Both the position numbers and the translations under genes were made by a program. The notes beneath the pieces are model-generated. The model was not told the origin of the DNA. It did not search any database and saw nothing but the letters and a program-made list of their open reading frames with translations. Below are positions 25,702-35,053 of a DNA stretch of 42,637 nt, piece after piece. How positions within the stretch are numbered: position 1 is the stretch's first letter; the number at the start of each line of letters is the position of its first letter. Origin of the DNA: Rhodospirillaceae bacterium (GTDB taxonomy: Bacteria; Pseudomonadota; Alphaproteobacteria; UBA828). The stretch spans positions 1 through 42,637 of the forward strand of contig PBVE01000015.1 of NCBI GenBank assembly GCA_002728135.1. The letters run 5' to 3'.

Positions 25702-27012
25702 TTAATTTGAATTTTCCAACACATCTATCATATCTCTTACATTTACAAACTTAGCACGCGGAGCACCCCCTGTTGCTGCGTTTTCTTCTGCCTGTTGAAT
25801 TTTCTGCCAATCAGCAAAATTTACAACCCTACAACCTCGTTCTGTTAATAAAACATCTATCGCTTTACGACCAGACTTTTCCTGAGGCATAAGGTCTTTC
25901 AACATATTTTCAACTGTTTCCCTGGCATCGGTTTTGTTTGTTCCTATAACACCAGATGGTCCACGTTTTACCCAACCTGCAACATATAAACCTTCTGAAA
26001 CTCTACCCATCACATTGGGTATAATTCCATTTTTTTCATCAAAAGGCACTCCCGGAACTGCCTCAGAACGGTATCCTGTTGCTGCAACTACAATTCCGCA
26101 GGGAACCTGAAATCGATTACCAGTAGCTATTGCTTTACCATTTTCTATTCTTGTACGCTCAAAAATAACAGCCTCAGCCTTTCCAGTTCCTTTTATTTCT
26201 ACGGGTTGTGCACAAAAAAGAAAATTTAATTTTTTTGGTTTTGTATACTCTTTAATCTCGGCAAATTCACGAAGTGTGATAAGATTTTTTTCCCTTACCC
26301 TTCGATCTCTATCACTCATCTCTCCTTCAACAGAAATTGGTAATACTTTTGCATCTAAATAAGGGTCAGCCTCATCTAAATCACCCATCTCACGCAATTC
26401 AACATTTGTAAATTTAGCCTCTGCAGCACTTCTACGTGCAACCAGATGCACTTCTCTAATAGGTGAAGAATGAATTATCTTTGCCGCATGGCTCGATAAA
26501 TCAGTATTAGCCATTTCTTGCTTTGTCTTTAGCAAAACTCTGGCAACATCTATAGCGACATTCCCAGCTCCAATAACTACTACAGAATTTGTATTTAAAT
26601 TAGGACTTAAGTTTGCTTCATCAGGATGACCATTATACCAATTTACGAACGTTGCAGAGCCATAAACTCCTTCTAGGTCAGCTCCAGGTATATTTAGTGG
26701 CTGATCCTTTCCGGCTCCGACAGTTATTACTACAGCGTTATAATTTAAAAGAAGTTCATCTACTGAGATATCCTGACCAACAGTAATATTACCAAAATAC
26801 CTGACAGATTCATTGCCTAATGTTTTTGTAAAGGCACGCCAAACACTTCTTGTTTTTTCATGATCAGGAGCAACGCCAAACCTTATAAGCCCAAAAGGAC
26901 ATGGGAAGCGCTCAAAAATGTCTATTTCACATTCACTACCCGAACGTAAAATTGCGTCGGCAGTATAGAAGCCAGCTGGACCAGAACCAACTACAGCGAT
27001 CTTTAATGTCAT
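25702..27012 (-). CDS. fprA: Ferredoxin-NADP+ reductase, adrenodoxin-reductase (FprA) type
   Basis: The 436-aa protein has FAD-binding VVGSGPAGFYTAD (7-19), RFPCPFGLIRFGVAPDH, the NADP-binding VVIGAGNVAIDVAR (145-158) and the C-terminal GWVKRGPSGVIGTNK of FprA/adrenodoxin reductases. It transfers electrons between NADP(H) and ferredoxin. ATG 27012 is preferred over the in-frame TTG at 27021 because GAGGA lies 9 nt before it. It is upstream of korA on the same strand with a 160-bp gap, so it may be transcribed separately. Its placement suggests it oxidises or reduces the ferredoxin that serves Kor. No ferredoxin gene is in the window. Confidence 0.93.
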   Translation of the reverse strand: MTLKIAVVGSGPAGFYTADAILRSGSECEIDIFERFPCPFGLIRFGVAPDHEKTRSVWRAFTKTLGNESVRYFGNITVGQDISVDELLLNYNAVVITVGAGKDQPLNIPGADLEGVYGSATFVNWYNGHPDEANLSPNLNTNSVVVIGAGNVAIDVARVLLKTKQEMANTDLSSHAAKIIHSSPIREVHLVARRSAAEAKFTNVELREMGDLDEADPYLDAKVLPISVEGEMSDRDRRVREKNLITLREFAEIKEYTKPKKLNFLFCAQPVEIKGTGKAEAVIFERTRIENGKAIATGNRFQVPCGIVVAATGYRSEAVPGVPFDEKNGIIPNVMGRVSEGLYVAGWVKRGPSGVIGTNKTDARETVENMLKDLMPQEKSGRKAIDVLLTERGCRVVNFADWQKIQQAEENAATGGAPRAKFVNVRDMIDVLENSN

Positions 27013-27186
27013 TCCTATCAATCCTCAATGCCAAATTTAATATTTTCTTGTATCTATTTTATTCAAGTTATATCCATTAGATAAGAAAAATTAGTTTATA
27101 CGGAGTTTTTCTCTTTAAACACTCTATAATTATAATTTAATAATTATTTTTTTTAAATATGAGACTTCTTAAAAAGGGATCTTAAA

Positions 27187-27741
27187 ATGCTAATGTCTGC
27201 ATCTCGCTCTGGTTTGGTTGTGGTAGACCTCCAAGAAAAGTTAATGCCTGTTATAAACGATGGACAAAAAATTTTAAACCAAACAAGCGTTCTACTAAAA
27301 GCAGCGAAAAGACTTGATATACCAGTAATTATTACTGAACAATATCCCAAGGGATTGGGCAGTACAGAGAAACAAATCTTAGAGAGCTGTTCCTCTAACG
27401 CGATAACAATTAGTAAAATGAGTTTTAGTGCGGGTAAAAATATAGATGTTTGTTCAGAAATTGAGGCTTGGCAACAGAAAGGAAGAGATCAGATAATTGT
27501 GTGTGGAACAGAAACTCATATTTGCGTACTTCAAACAGTTATGGATTTCATTATGAAAGATTACACAGTATTTGTTGTTGAAGATGCATGTGGATCAAGA
27601 ACTCCATCAAATCTTAGAGCCGGTCTAAAACGCATACAAAAAAGTGGTTCTGTTTGTGTTACAACAGAAATGGTAATTTTCGAATGGCTTGAAGTTGCAG
27701 GGACAGATTTGTTTAAAGAGTTATCTAAATTGATAAAATAG
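27187..27741 (+). CDS. Isochorismatase-family cysteine hydrolase
   Basis: The 184-aa protein has the cysteine hydrolase triad Asp14 (VVVDLQEKL), Lys77 (ISKMSFS) and Cys113 (GTETHICVLQT). The length and the THxCV motif fit the YcaC/isochorismatase-like subgroup rather than nicotinamidase, whose metal-binding DxHxxxH is absent. The substrate is unknown. AAGGGATC lies about 8 nt before the ATG. It is divergent from fprA; the TAXI gene follows 145 bp later on the same strand. Confidence 0.88.
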   Translation: MLMSASRSGLVVVDLQEKLMPVINDGQKILNQTSVLLKAAKRLDIPVIITEQYPKGLGSTEKQILESCSSNAITISKMSFSAGKNIDVCSEIEAWQQKGRDQIIVCGTETHICVLQTVMDFIMKDYTVFVVEDACGSRTPSNLRAGLKRIQKSGSVCVTTEMVIFEWLEVAGTDLFKELSKLIK

Positions 27742-27886
27742 GAGATTTTTTAAAAGTTTTATTTTTCTTATTATAGATTGTGATAATACACATAAACGCC
27801 TAAAATATAAAAAATTTAGTATTTCCTAGTCTTATTCATATTGTTTGTAAAATATTCGTTAATAATTTTTTTAAGTGAGGTGCACT

Positions 27887-28852
27887 ATGTTTTTGCGTAA
27901 GACATTGGTAGCAATTTTTGGATTTGGATTGATTTCTAGTTTAGCACTAGTTCAACCCGCTCGAGCTAGCCAAGATATTCTTATTGGCGGCGGCTCAGTA
28001 ACAGGTGTTTATTATCAAGTAGCATTGCATGTATGTAATCTTTTAAACAAATACAATTCAGAGTCTTACAATTGTGTGGGTCGTCCAGCATTAGGTTCAG
28101 TTTTTAATATCCGTGCAGTTGAAAGAGGACTATTAGATATAGGAGTTGCCCAATCTGATAGAAACTTTGAAGCCGTCAATGGACTAGGAGAGTTCAGTGG
28201 AAAACCACAGGACAATTTACGAAGCCTATTTAGCATGCACCCAGAGACAATATTACTTGTAGCTCGAAAAGACTCTGGCATTAGTAACGTCTCAGAACTT
28301 AAGGGGAAATTCATAAATATTGGAAATCCTGGTTCAGGACAAAGAGGTAATGCAGAAGATGTGCTCAGATTGCATGGTCTTAACAGTGACGGCGACATTA
28401 AGGCTGAAGGTCTTCAACAACAGGAAGCTAGTAGAGCTCTAGTGGATAAAAAAATTGATGCTTTCTTCTATACAGTTGGAAATCCGGCAGCCGCGATAGA
28501 AGAGCCTGCAAATTCTACTGAAATCTCAATAATCCCTCTAAACTCAGATGTAATTCAAAATTTTGTTAATGAAAGATCATACTATGTAATGACAACTATA
28601 CCTGCAGGTACCTACACTGGTGTTGATAATGATGTAGAGACTTATGCTGTTACAGCAACAGTTGTAACAAATGCAGGTGCTTCAGAGGATATGATTTACG
28701 ATCTTGTTAAAACAATCTTTAGTAATTTAGAAGAGTTACAAAAGGCACATAAAGCATTTAGAGTTTTGACTCCAGAAAGTATGCTTAATGGATTAACAGC
28801 ACCTTTTCATCCAGGAGCACTAAGATATTATAAAGAGCAAGGATGGAAATAA
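27887..28852 (+). CDS. TAXI-family TRAP transporter solute-binding protein
   Basis: The 321-aa protein starts with a clear signal peptide (MFLRKTLVAIFGFGLISSLA, ending near PARA-SQ). The mature part has ILIGGGSVTGVYYQVALHVC, YNCVGRPALGSVFNIRAVE, LFSMHPETILLVARKDSGI and KGKFINIGNPGSGQR, all typical TAXI binding-protein motifs. It captures a periplasmic solute, probably an organic acid or amino acid, for the TRAP permease encoded next. ATG 27887 is chosen over GTG 27875 because GAGG lies between them at proper spacing and it gives a normal signal peptide. A strong hairpin lies between it and the permease gene. Confidence 0.93.
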   Translation: MFLRKTLVAIFGFGLISSLALVQPARASQDILIGGGSVTGVYYQVALHVCNLLNKYNSESYNCVGRPALGSVFNIRAVERGLLDIGVAQSDRNFEAVNGLGEFSGKPQDNLRSLFSMHPETILLVARKDSGISNVSELKGKFINIGNPGSGQRGNAEDVLRLHGLNSDGDIKAEGLQQQEASRALVDKKIDAFFYTVGNPAAAIEEPANSTEISIIPLNSDVIQNFVNERSYYVMTTIPAGTYTGVDNDVETYAVTATVVTNAGASEDMIYDLVKTIFSNLEELQKAHKAFRVLTPESMLNGLTAPFHPGALRYYKEQGWK

Positions 28853-28871
28853 AAAATATTAAATTCTAATT

Positions 28872-28898
28872 AATAGGGGCGATATACTCGCCCCTATT
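28872..28898 (+). other. Intercistronic hairpin between the TAXI binding protein and permease genes
   Basis: AATAGGGGCGA (28872-28882) and TCGCCCCTATT (28888-28898) form an 11-bp perfect stem with a 5-nt loop, 19 bp after the binding-protein stop and 20 bp before the permease ATG. No T tract follows, so it is more likely a stabilising or attenuating stem than a full terminator. Such stems often keep binding-protein mRNA more abundant than permease mRNA. Confidence 0.75.
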
Positions 28899-28918
28899 TG
28901 TCTTAGGCGGGAAAACCC

Positions 28919-31156
28919 ATGATAAGACAAAAAAAAGAAATATCGGAAAAATTTAACTATAGAGCAGGCTCAAATGAGTTTGATCTTCAAAAACTCACCC
29001 GTACAAGTGATAAATTAAATAAATTAGAATCTGGCCCACGCAATCCATCATTTTGGCTATCTAGATGGATAATTTCATGTTTGTTATTAGCTTGGTCGTG
29101 CTACCAACTTTATATTGCTTACGAACCAACAAATGCCATTCTAGCTCGGTCTTGGCATTTAGCTTTTGCAATATTACTAGTTTTTCTTATTTATCCCGCA
29201 TACAACTCAAGCCAAACTTCTTGGGTATCAAAAATCAAGAAAACCATCGGCCTATCAAAGCTTGTAAAGAATAATCGAAACCACATACCAGTTTTTGATA
29301 TTTTTCTTGGTATTTCTGCTGCAATCTCGGCTCTATACATTTGGTGGGATTACGAAGGCATTGTTATGCGCCAAGGACTTCCTAGTTCTGCTGATGTTTG
29401 GATAGGGGTAGCCATGATCATACTCCTGCTAGAAGCAGCGAGGAGAGCACTAGGTCCAGCACTTGCCATTCTAGCAACAATTTTTCTTATTTATAGTTTT
29501 GTTGGACCATATATGCCAGATATCTTACGTCATAGAGGCATTCCTCTTGAGTATGTAGTCAATGATCAATATCTATCCGATACTGGTATCTTTGGTGTTC
29601 CCCTCGGAGTATCTACAAGTTTTGTTTTTCTTTTTGTATTATTTGGATCCCTGTTAGATAAAGCTGGAGCTGGACGTTATTTCATAAATATTGCTTTCTC
29701 GGGGCTCGGATGGATGCGAGGGGGTCCGGCAAAGGCTGCTGTAGTTGCTTCTGGACTTACAGGTATGGTTTCAGGCTCCTCTATAGCAAACACAGTTACA
29801 ACAGGAACTTTTACTATCCCCCTTATGAAACGTGTAGGTTTACCCGCACACAAAGCTGGTGCAGTTGAAGTTGCTTCATCAACAAACGGCCAATTAATGC
29901 CGCCTGTCATGGGGGCAGCTGCATTTATAATGGCAGAAATAATTGGCATTCCATATCTTGATGTTGTTCGAGCCGCTCTTATTCCTGCTGTGATATCATA
30001 TATAACTCTATTTTATGTAGTACATCTTGAAGCAAGGAAATTAGACATTCCTGTTATAAAACGAGTTGATCTACCTAAGTTCAGTAATACTGCACTGAAG
30101 GGGATCCATTACCTTATACCCCTTTCTGTTTTAATAATTTTTCTGGTAGTTTTTCGTCGTTCTTAAGTTACAGCAGCACTTCTTGCAATAGAGTCTTTAG
30201 CCATAATAATGATCTTACAGCGGCCAATAATCGCGTATTTTGCTTGGTGTTATCACAAAAGAAAATCACAAAATGTTAACGGACTTTTTAGTGTATTAGC
30301 TCGTGCACTTTTCAACAGTTTTCAAGACATAATAGAAGGTCTTATTGGTGGGGCAAAAAATATGGTTGCCATTGGAGTAGCGACGGCTACTGCAGGAATT
30401 ATTGTTGGTGTGGTGACATCCACCGGCCTAGTCAGCCGATTTGTAAACATTATTGATACTGTAGCTGGAGGTAATGTTTGGGCCATGCTTTTACTTACTG
30501 CACTAACTAGTATCATTCTAGGAATGGGTCTTCCGACAACAGCAAACTATATTATCATGGCAACCTTAACTGCACCCGTTATTGTAAGCCTTGGTGTTGA
30601 TTCTGGATTAGTGGTTCCTCTAATTGCCGCACATTTGTTTGTCTTCTATTTTGGAATTTTAGCTGATGATACACCACCTGTGGGGCTTGCAGCTTACGCT
30701 GCAGCTGCAATTGCCAAAGCCAACCCTATTAAGACAGGTATCCAGGGCTTTAGTTATGATTTAAGAACTGCAGTTCTCCCTTTTGTGTTCATTTTTAACC
30801 TCGACCTACTTATGATTGAAGGAGTAGATTCAAAAGGTCAAATAATCTGGATAAATGACCCACTAAAATTGATATGGATTTTTTTAGCTTCCCTTATAGC
30901 TATGTTCACGTTTGCAGCATCTTTACAGGGTTTTTTTGCCTCTCGAACAGGAATAGTTTCTCGATTGGTTCTTCTGGGATTGTGCATAATTCTTTTTAGG
31001 CCGACGTTAGTTTCTGAGCCATTAAATGTGTCAAGAGAGCTTATTCAAGCATTTGCTATAGCCCTCACTGCTAGTATATATATTGGGCAAAAGTTTAGTA
31101 TTGTGAACCCAATAAAAAAGTTATTTATACAATTTCAAAAGCAATTTTTTAAGTAA
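28919..31156 (+). pseudogene. TRAP transporter fused permease (DctQM, TAXI type), interrupted by an in-frame TAA
   Basis: One reading frame of 746 codons from ATG 28919 to 31156 encodes a complete fused 4TM + 12TM permease, but codon 416 (30164-30166) is TAA. Before it lie the DctQ-like helices and the first DctM half (SGLTGMVSGSSIANTVTTG, STNGQLMPPVMGAAAF); after it lies the second half (GLIGGAKNMVAIGVATATAG, GMGLPTTANYIIMATLTAP, DDTPPVGLAAYAAAAIA). No frameshift or deletion is apparent. The first ATG after the stop (30209) has no Shine-Dalgarno, so two separately made halves are unlikely. It follows the TAXI binding protein in an operon. Either a recent nonsense mutation or a sequence error; if real, uptake would be lost. 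Confidence 0.82.
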
Positions 31157-31161
31157 AAACT

Positions 31162-32592
31162 CTAAAAAGTTTCTCTTCCATAAAGATCTTCCAAACGGAT
31201 AATATCATCCTCACCAAGATATTCGCCAGTCTGAACTTCTATGACTATTAACTCATCAGATCCATTATTTGTAAGCCTATGCTTAGAACCAACTGGTATA
31301 TAGGTTGATTGATTTGGACCAAGCTCTATCTCACTAGTTTCACAAAGAACTAGGGCTCTACCAGCAACTACTACCCAGTGCTCAGCTCTTTGATTATGGT
31401 ATTGAAGAGAAATTGAAGAATTAGGTTTTAAGGTCAGTTTCTTTACTTGATAGCCAGATCCAAGGTGAAGAATCTCAAAAGAACCCCACGGTCTTTGAAT
31501 CAAATCATGCCTGCTAAACTGCTGGAACCCAGCATTTTCAATATCATTTACCAACTCTCTTACATCTTCCGATGCAGCTCGGGGTACAACTAAAATAGCG
31601 TCTGATGTTGCTATCACTACTAAGTCATCAATTCCTGAAACAGCCAAAAGAGGACCATTGCTATTTAAATAGTTGTTTGATGAATCTAAAGCTACAGTTG
31701 GACCTGAGATCACATTCCCCTGGTCATCTCCTTGCGTTTCTTCCCATAACGCCTGCCATGAACCTAAATCATTCCAACCAACATCAATTGGTATCATGGC
31801 AGCCTTATTAGTTTTTTCCATTAATGCATAATCTAAAGATTGGTTTTTTGCGTTGGAAAAGATTTCAGGATTAAGTCTTAAAAAATCTAGATCCTCAGAT
31901 GAGGCTTTTAGAGATTCACGGCAAATTTCAACTAATTCAGGTTCATACTTTTCCATTTCAATAATAAGTTGCTTCGAGTCACAAAAGAAAACACCTGAGT
32001 TCCAATAATAAGATTCTTGCTCAAAATATAATTCTGCTTTTTTCAAGTTAGGTTTCTCTATAAATGATTCTACGTACATAGAACCACCATCAAGACTTTG
32101 ATTTCTACATTTAATATAACCAAACCCAGTATGTGGTCTATCAGGAGTAACGCCAAAAACTATAATTGATCCACCAATCGCATCTTTGACAGCCGATTCA
32201 ACTGCTTTACGCATGCCCTCTGTATCTTCAAATAAGTGATCAGAGGGTGATATAAGCATAAGACCCCCAGAGTATTTCTGCTGAATCACCAAAGCAGCAA
32301 TAATGGAAGCTGCTGCTGTATTCTTACCAATAGGTTCTAATACAATACAACATTCTTCTAATCCAATTAGTCTTAGTTGATCAGCTACCAAAAACCTGTG
32401 CTCAAAGTTACATACTACAATTGGTTTACTAAACTTAGAACCTGACAACCTTTGTGCTGTTTGCTGGAAAAGAGTATTATTGTTATTAAATCTATGAAAT
32501 TGCTTAGGATAAAGTTCCCGTGAAAGTGGCCAAAGGCGTTTTCCTATACCTCCACCTAATATAACAGGGTGTATTACCGATCTTTTTTTCAT
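31162..32592 (-). CDS. manC: Bifunctional mannose-1-phosphate guanylyltransferase / mannose-6-phosphate isomerase
   Basis: The 476-aa protein has the nucleotidyltransferase signature GGGIGKRLWPLSRELYPKQF (13-32), SPSDHLF, FGVTPDRPHTGFGYI and SFIEKPNL. A C-terminal cupin isomerase domain follows (about 365-470), with RPWGSFEIL, QYHNQRAEHWVVVAGRA and YIPVGSKHRLTNNG. This type II PMI/GMP (ManC/AlgA/XanB) makes GDP-mannose for surface polysaccharides. The ATG at 32592 is followed by an A-rich coding start; no strong Shine-Dalgarno is seen. It converges with the TRAP permease frame, 5 bp apart. Confidence 0.94.
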   Translation of the reverse strand: MKKRSVIHPVILGGGIGKRLWPLSRELYPKQFHRFNNNNTLFQQTAQRLSGSKFSKPIVVCNFEHRFLVADQLRLIGLEECCIVLEPIGKNTAAASIIAALVIQQKYSGGLMLISPSDHLFEDTEGMRKAVESAVKDAIGGSIIVFGVTPDRPHTGFGYIKCRNQSLDGGSMYVESFIEKPNLKKAELYFEQESYYWNSGVFFCDSKQLIIEMEKYEPELVEICRESLKASSEDLDFLRLNPEIFSNAKNQSLDYALMEKTNKAAMIPIDVGWNDLGSWQALWEETQGDDQGNVISGPTVALDSSNNYLNSNGPLLAVSGIDDLVVIATSDAILVVPRAASEDVRELVNDIENAGFQQFSRHDLIQRPWGSFEILHLGSGYQVKKLTLKPNSSISLQYHNQRAEHWVVVAGRALVLCETSEIELGPNQSTYIPVGSKHRLTNNGSDELIVIEVQTGEYLGEDDIIRLEDLYGRETF

Positions 32593-32726
32593 TTTTATAC
32601 AACCACCATCTGTTTGATTTTAGCACAAATGAGAAGCTAAAAACCACAGGAGGCTTTAAACATTAGTGTAGGAACCAGACCATTTTTTTAAAAACTTAAT
32701 CATTAATATATAGAATACTGACAAAA

Positions 32727-33290
32727 TTATTTTTCAGAGATGGAGATTAAATACTTAACCAAATCGGCCCGTTTACCGCTCTTCTTAATCCCAGAAAAAC
32801 TCATTTTAGTTCCTGGTAAATATCCCTTTGGATCAGAAATGAATGATTCTAAGCTATCAATATCCCATACACCACCAAGTTCAATCATTGCTTCGGAATA
32901 TCCAAATCCATCGTTCGACGCAACTTTTTTTCCAACAATATTCCAGATATTTGGCCCAACTTTATTTGGCCCACCCTCAGTAACTGAGTGACAGGCGGAA
33001 CATTTTTTAAAGATTTTTTTGCCAGAAACTGGATTTGCTCTAGAAAGAAGTTCAGAAAAAAGAACTTCGGAATTATTATTATTTGGTGTTTCATCCAAGA
33101 TGACTTGTTTGTTTTTTAGGCTTTCTGAAACAATTGGATAATGACTAGCTGCATGCCACGTATGCTCATCTCCACTATGGTGAGGTTCAAATATGCCTTT
33201 AGAAACTATTGAAGCTATCATAGCAATTAAACCAGCAAACAAAATAGCCCCTGCGATTTTATTCAATTCAAAAGTTGTCATGGTTCCCAT
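32727..33290 (-). CDS. cycM: Membrane-anchored class I cytochrome c (CycM-like)
   Basis: The 187-aa protein has one N-terminal membrane helix (about residues 12-30, acting as an uncleaved anchor), a linker, then a cytochrome c domain with the haem-binding CSACH (97-101) and axial Met163 (LPGTKMSFSG). The VGPNIWNIVGKKVA and IDSLESFISDPKGYLPGTKM segments are typical of CycM/mitochondrial-type cytochromes c. It carries electrons between the bc1 complex and a terminal oxidase at the periplasmic face. ATG 33290 and ATG 33281 are both possible starts. It is divergent from kdsB. Confidence 0.9.
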   Translation of the reverse strand: MGTMTTFELNKIAGAILFAGLIAMIASIVSKGIFEPHHSGDEHTWHAASHYPIVSESLKNKQVILDETPNNNNSEVLFSELLSRANPVSGKKIFKKCSACHSVTEGGPNKVGPNIWNIVGKKVASNDGFGYSEAMIELGGVWDIDSLESFISDPKGYLPGTKMSFSGIKKSGKRADLVKYLISISEK

Positions 33291-33382
33291 TACAATATGT
33301 ATTTATAATTACCGGGAGATTAACCACTTCCCCCCACCGTGTCCAACCCCTATAACATAAGAAAATGATTTTTGGTGAAATT

Positions 33383-34168
33383 ATGTCCAACAAAAAGCAA
33401 CAAAATGTTAAATTTATTGAAAATCCTGTTGTAATAATACCTGCTCGGCTATCGTCAACTCGTTTGCCAGGCAAACCTCTTGCAGATATCTGTGGAACGC
33501 CGATGATTGTAAGAGTCTTAAGGCAGGCAGAAGAAGCAAATTGTGGTCCTGTTATTGTAGCTTGTTCAGATATAGAGATTAAAACTGTAGTTGAGGAAGC
33601 AGGGGGAACAGCCGTTATGACCAGACAAGACCATCTATCAGGCTCTGATAGAATATACGAAGCTCTAGAAATACTAGATCCAGAGGAAAACTTTGACTCG
33701 ATAATTAATTTACAGGGAGATCTACCAACAATTTCACCTTTTGATGTTAAAAAATCTCTTAGTTTGTTGAAAAATAAAGACGTAGATATTGGTACACTTG
33801 CATCTAGAATATCTGACAAATCAGAATTGAGTAATCATAATGTGGTAAAAATAGTTGTTTCATGTGAAAAACATATAAACATTGGAAGAGCTCTATATTT
33901 TACAAGAGCTAATGCACCATCTGGGGAGGGCGATCATTGGCATCATATCGGCATTTATGCATACCGTCGAAATGCCTTAAAACGCTTCGTCACCCTTCCT
34001 CCAAGTTATTTGGAGAAACAAGAAAAACTTGAGCAACTAAGAGCGATGGAAGATGGGATGAGAATTGAAGTAGCATTCGTTGACTCAATACCCCTTGGTG
34101 TTGATACTCCTCATGACCTTGAAAAGGTTAGAAAAATTATAATGTCGCATAAAAAACTTAAGGATTAA
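33383..34168 (+). CDS. kdsB: 3-deoxy-manno-octulosonate cytidylyltransferase
   Basis: The 261-aa protein from ATG 33383 carries VVIIPARLSSTRLPGKPLADI at its N-terminus, VMTRQDHLSGSDRI, INLQGDLPTI, HHIGIYAYRRNAL and a closing GVDTPHDLEKV, all KdsB motifs. It activates Kdo as CMP-Kdo for lipid A-core assembly, so the organism makes a Kdo-containing LPS. GGTGA lies 6 nt before this ATG; ATG 33365 in the same frame is an alternative. pheA starts 3 bp after its stop, so the two are co-transcribed, a pairing also common in other alphaproteobacteria. Confidence 0.94.
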   Translation: MSNKKQQNVKFIENPVVIIPARLSSTRLPGKPLADICGTPMIVRVLRQAEEANCGPVIVACSDIEIKTVVEEAGGTAVMTRQDHLSGSDRIYEALEILDPEENFDSIINLQGDLPTISPFDVKKSLSLLKNKDVDIGTLASRISDKSELSNHNVVKIVVSCEKHINIGRALYFTRANAPSGEGDHWHHIGIYAYRRNALKRFVTLPPSYLEKQEKLEQLRAMEDGMRIEVAFVDSIPLGVDTPHDLEKVRKIIMSHKKLKD

Positions 34169-34171
34169 ACA

Positions 34172-35038
34172 TTGTCTAAAAACAAACGCTCAACTGTTGC
34201 ATTTCAGGGAGTAGCTGGTGCTTATTCTGACTTAGCCTGTAGAGAAGCTTTTCCTGAAAATACTACTTTACCGTGCCCTACATTTGCAGACACTTTTGCA
34301 GCCGTCGAGGAACAAAAAGCTAAATGGGCAATGATACCCATTGAGAATTCAGTTGCTGGGAGAGTAGCTGACATCCATCAAATGCTACCTCATTCAGGGC
34401 TACATTTTGTAGCAGAACACTTTCAAAGAATACATCACCAACTTTTAGGAATACAGGGAACAAAGATTGAAAACATTAAAAAAGTATATAGCCATGTTCA
34501 TGCACTTTCCCAATGCCACAAAATTCTCAGGGAGTTTGGTATAGAAGCTGTAGTTCATGCAGATACTGCTGGGGCAGCAGCAGAAATTTCAGCTCAAAAT
34601 GATAGGTCAGTTGGTGCTATTGCATCTATTCTAGCAGCTAAGACTTATGGTTTAGAAATTCTAAAATCAAATATTGAAGACGAAGATCATAATACAACAA
34701 GATTTATTTTATTGGCTAAACAGCCAATTGATCCAGGTTTAAATTCTGGGCCAGTGGTTACATCGTTTGTTTTTCGTGTACGTAATGTTCCTGCTGCTTT
34801 ACACAAGGCACTAGGCGGCTTTGCTACTAACGGTATTAATATGACAAAACTTGAAAGTTATATGGTTGGAGGAACCTTTACTGCAACACAATTCTATGCA
34901 GAAGTAGAGGCTCATCCGAAAAGTCCTAGTCTAGAAAATGCACTTGAGGAATTGGCCTTCTTTAGTAGAGAGGTTCGTATAATGGGTGTTTTTTCTGCTC
35001 ATCCTTTTAGAAGTCAATTAGCAAAGAAAGCTAATTGA
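34172..35038 (+). CDS. pheA: Prephenate dehydratase
   Basis: The 288-aa monofunctional enzyme has an N-terminal catalytic domain with VAFQGVAGAYSD (9-20), IPIENSVAGRVADI and the catalytic TRF (176-178, in HNTTRFILLAK). A C-terminal ACT domain follows (about 197-275) with GINMTKLES for phenylalanine feedback control. It converts prephenate to phenylpyruvate. No chorismate mutase domain is fused. The start is TTG 34172 with AAGGA upstream, inside the end of kdsB. It converges with nudC. Confidence 0.94.
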   Translation: MSKNKRSTVAFQGVAGAYSDLACREAFPENTTLPCPTFADTFAAVEEQKAKWAMIPIENSVAGRVADIHQMLPHSGLHFVAEHFQRIHHQLLGIQGTKIENIKKVYSHVHALSQCHKILREFGIEAVVHADTAGAAAEISAQNDRSVGAIASILAAKTYGLEILKSNIEDEDHNTTRFILLAKQPIDPGLNSGPVVTSFVFRVRNVPAALHKALGGFATNGINMTKLESYMVGGTFTATQFYAEVEAHPKSPSLENALEELAFFSREVRIMGVFSAHPFRSQLAKKAN

Positions 35039-35053
35039 CTTCCAGAATTTTGG

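Noticed and set aside
30162..30167. CTTAAG surrounding the stops of both the TRAP permease and recR (30162 and 38828), suggesting a shared recoding signal
   Set aside because: The same hexamer occurs at many other places in this AT-rich window (for example near 15757, 21608, 28297 and 34158), so the coincidence carries no weight.
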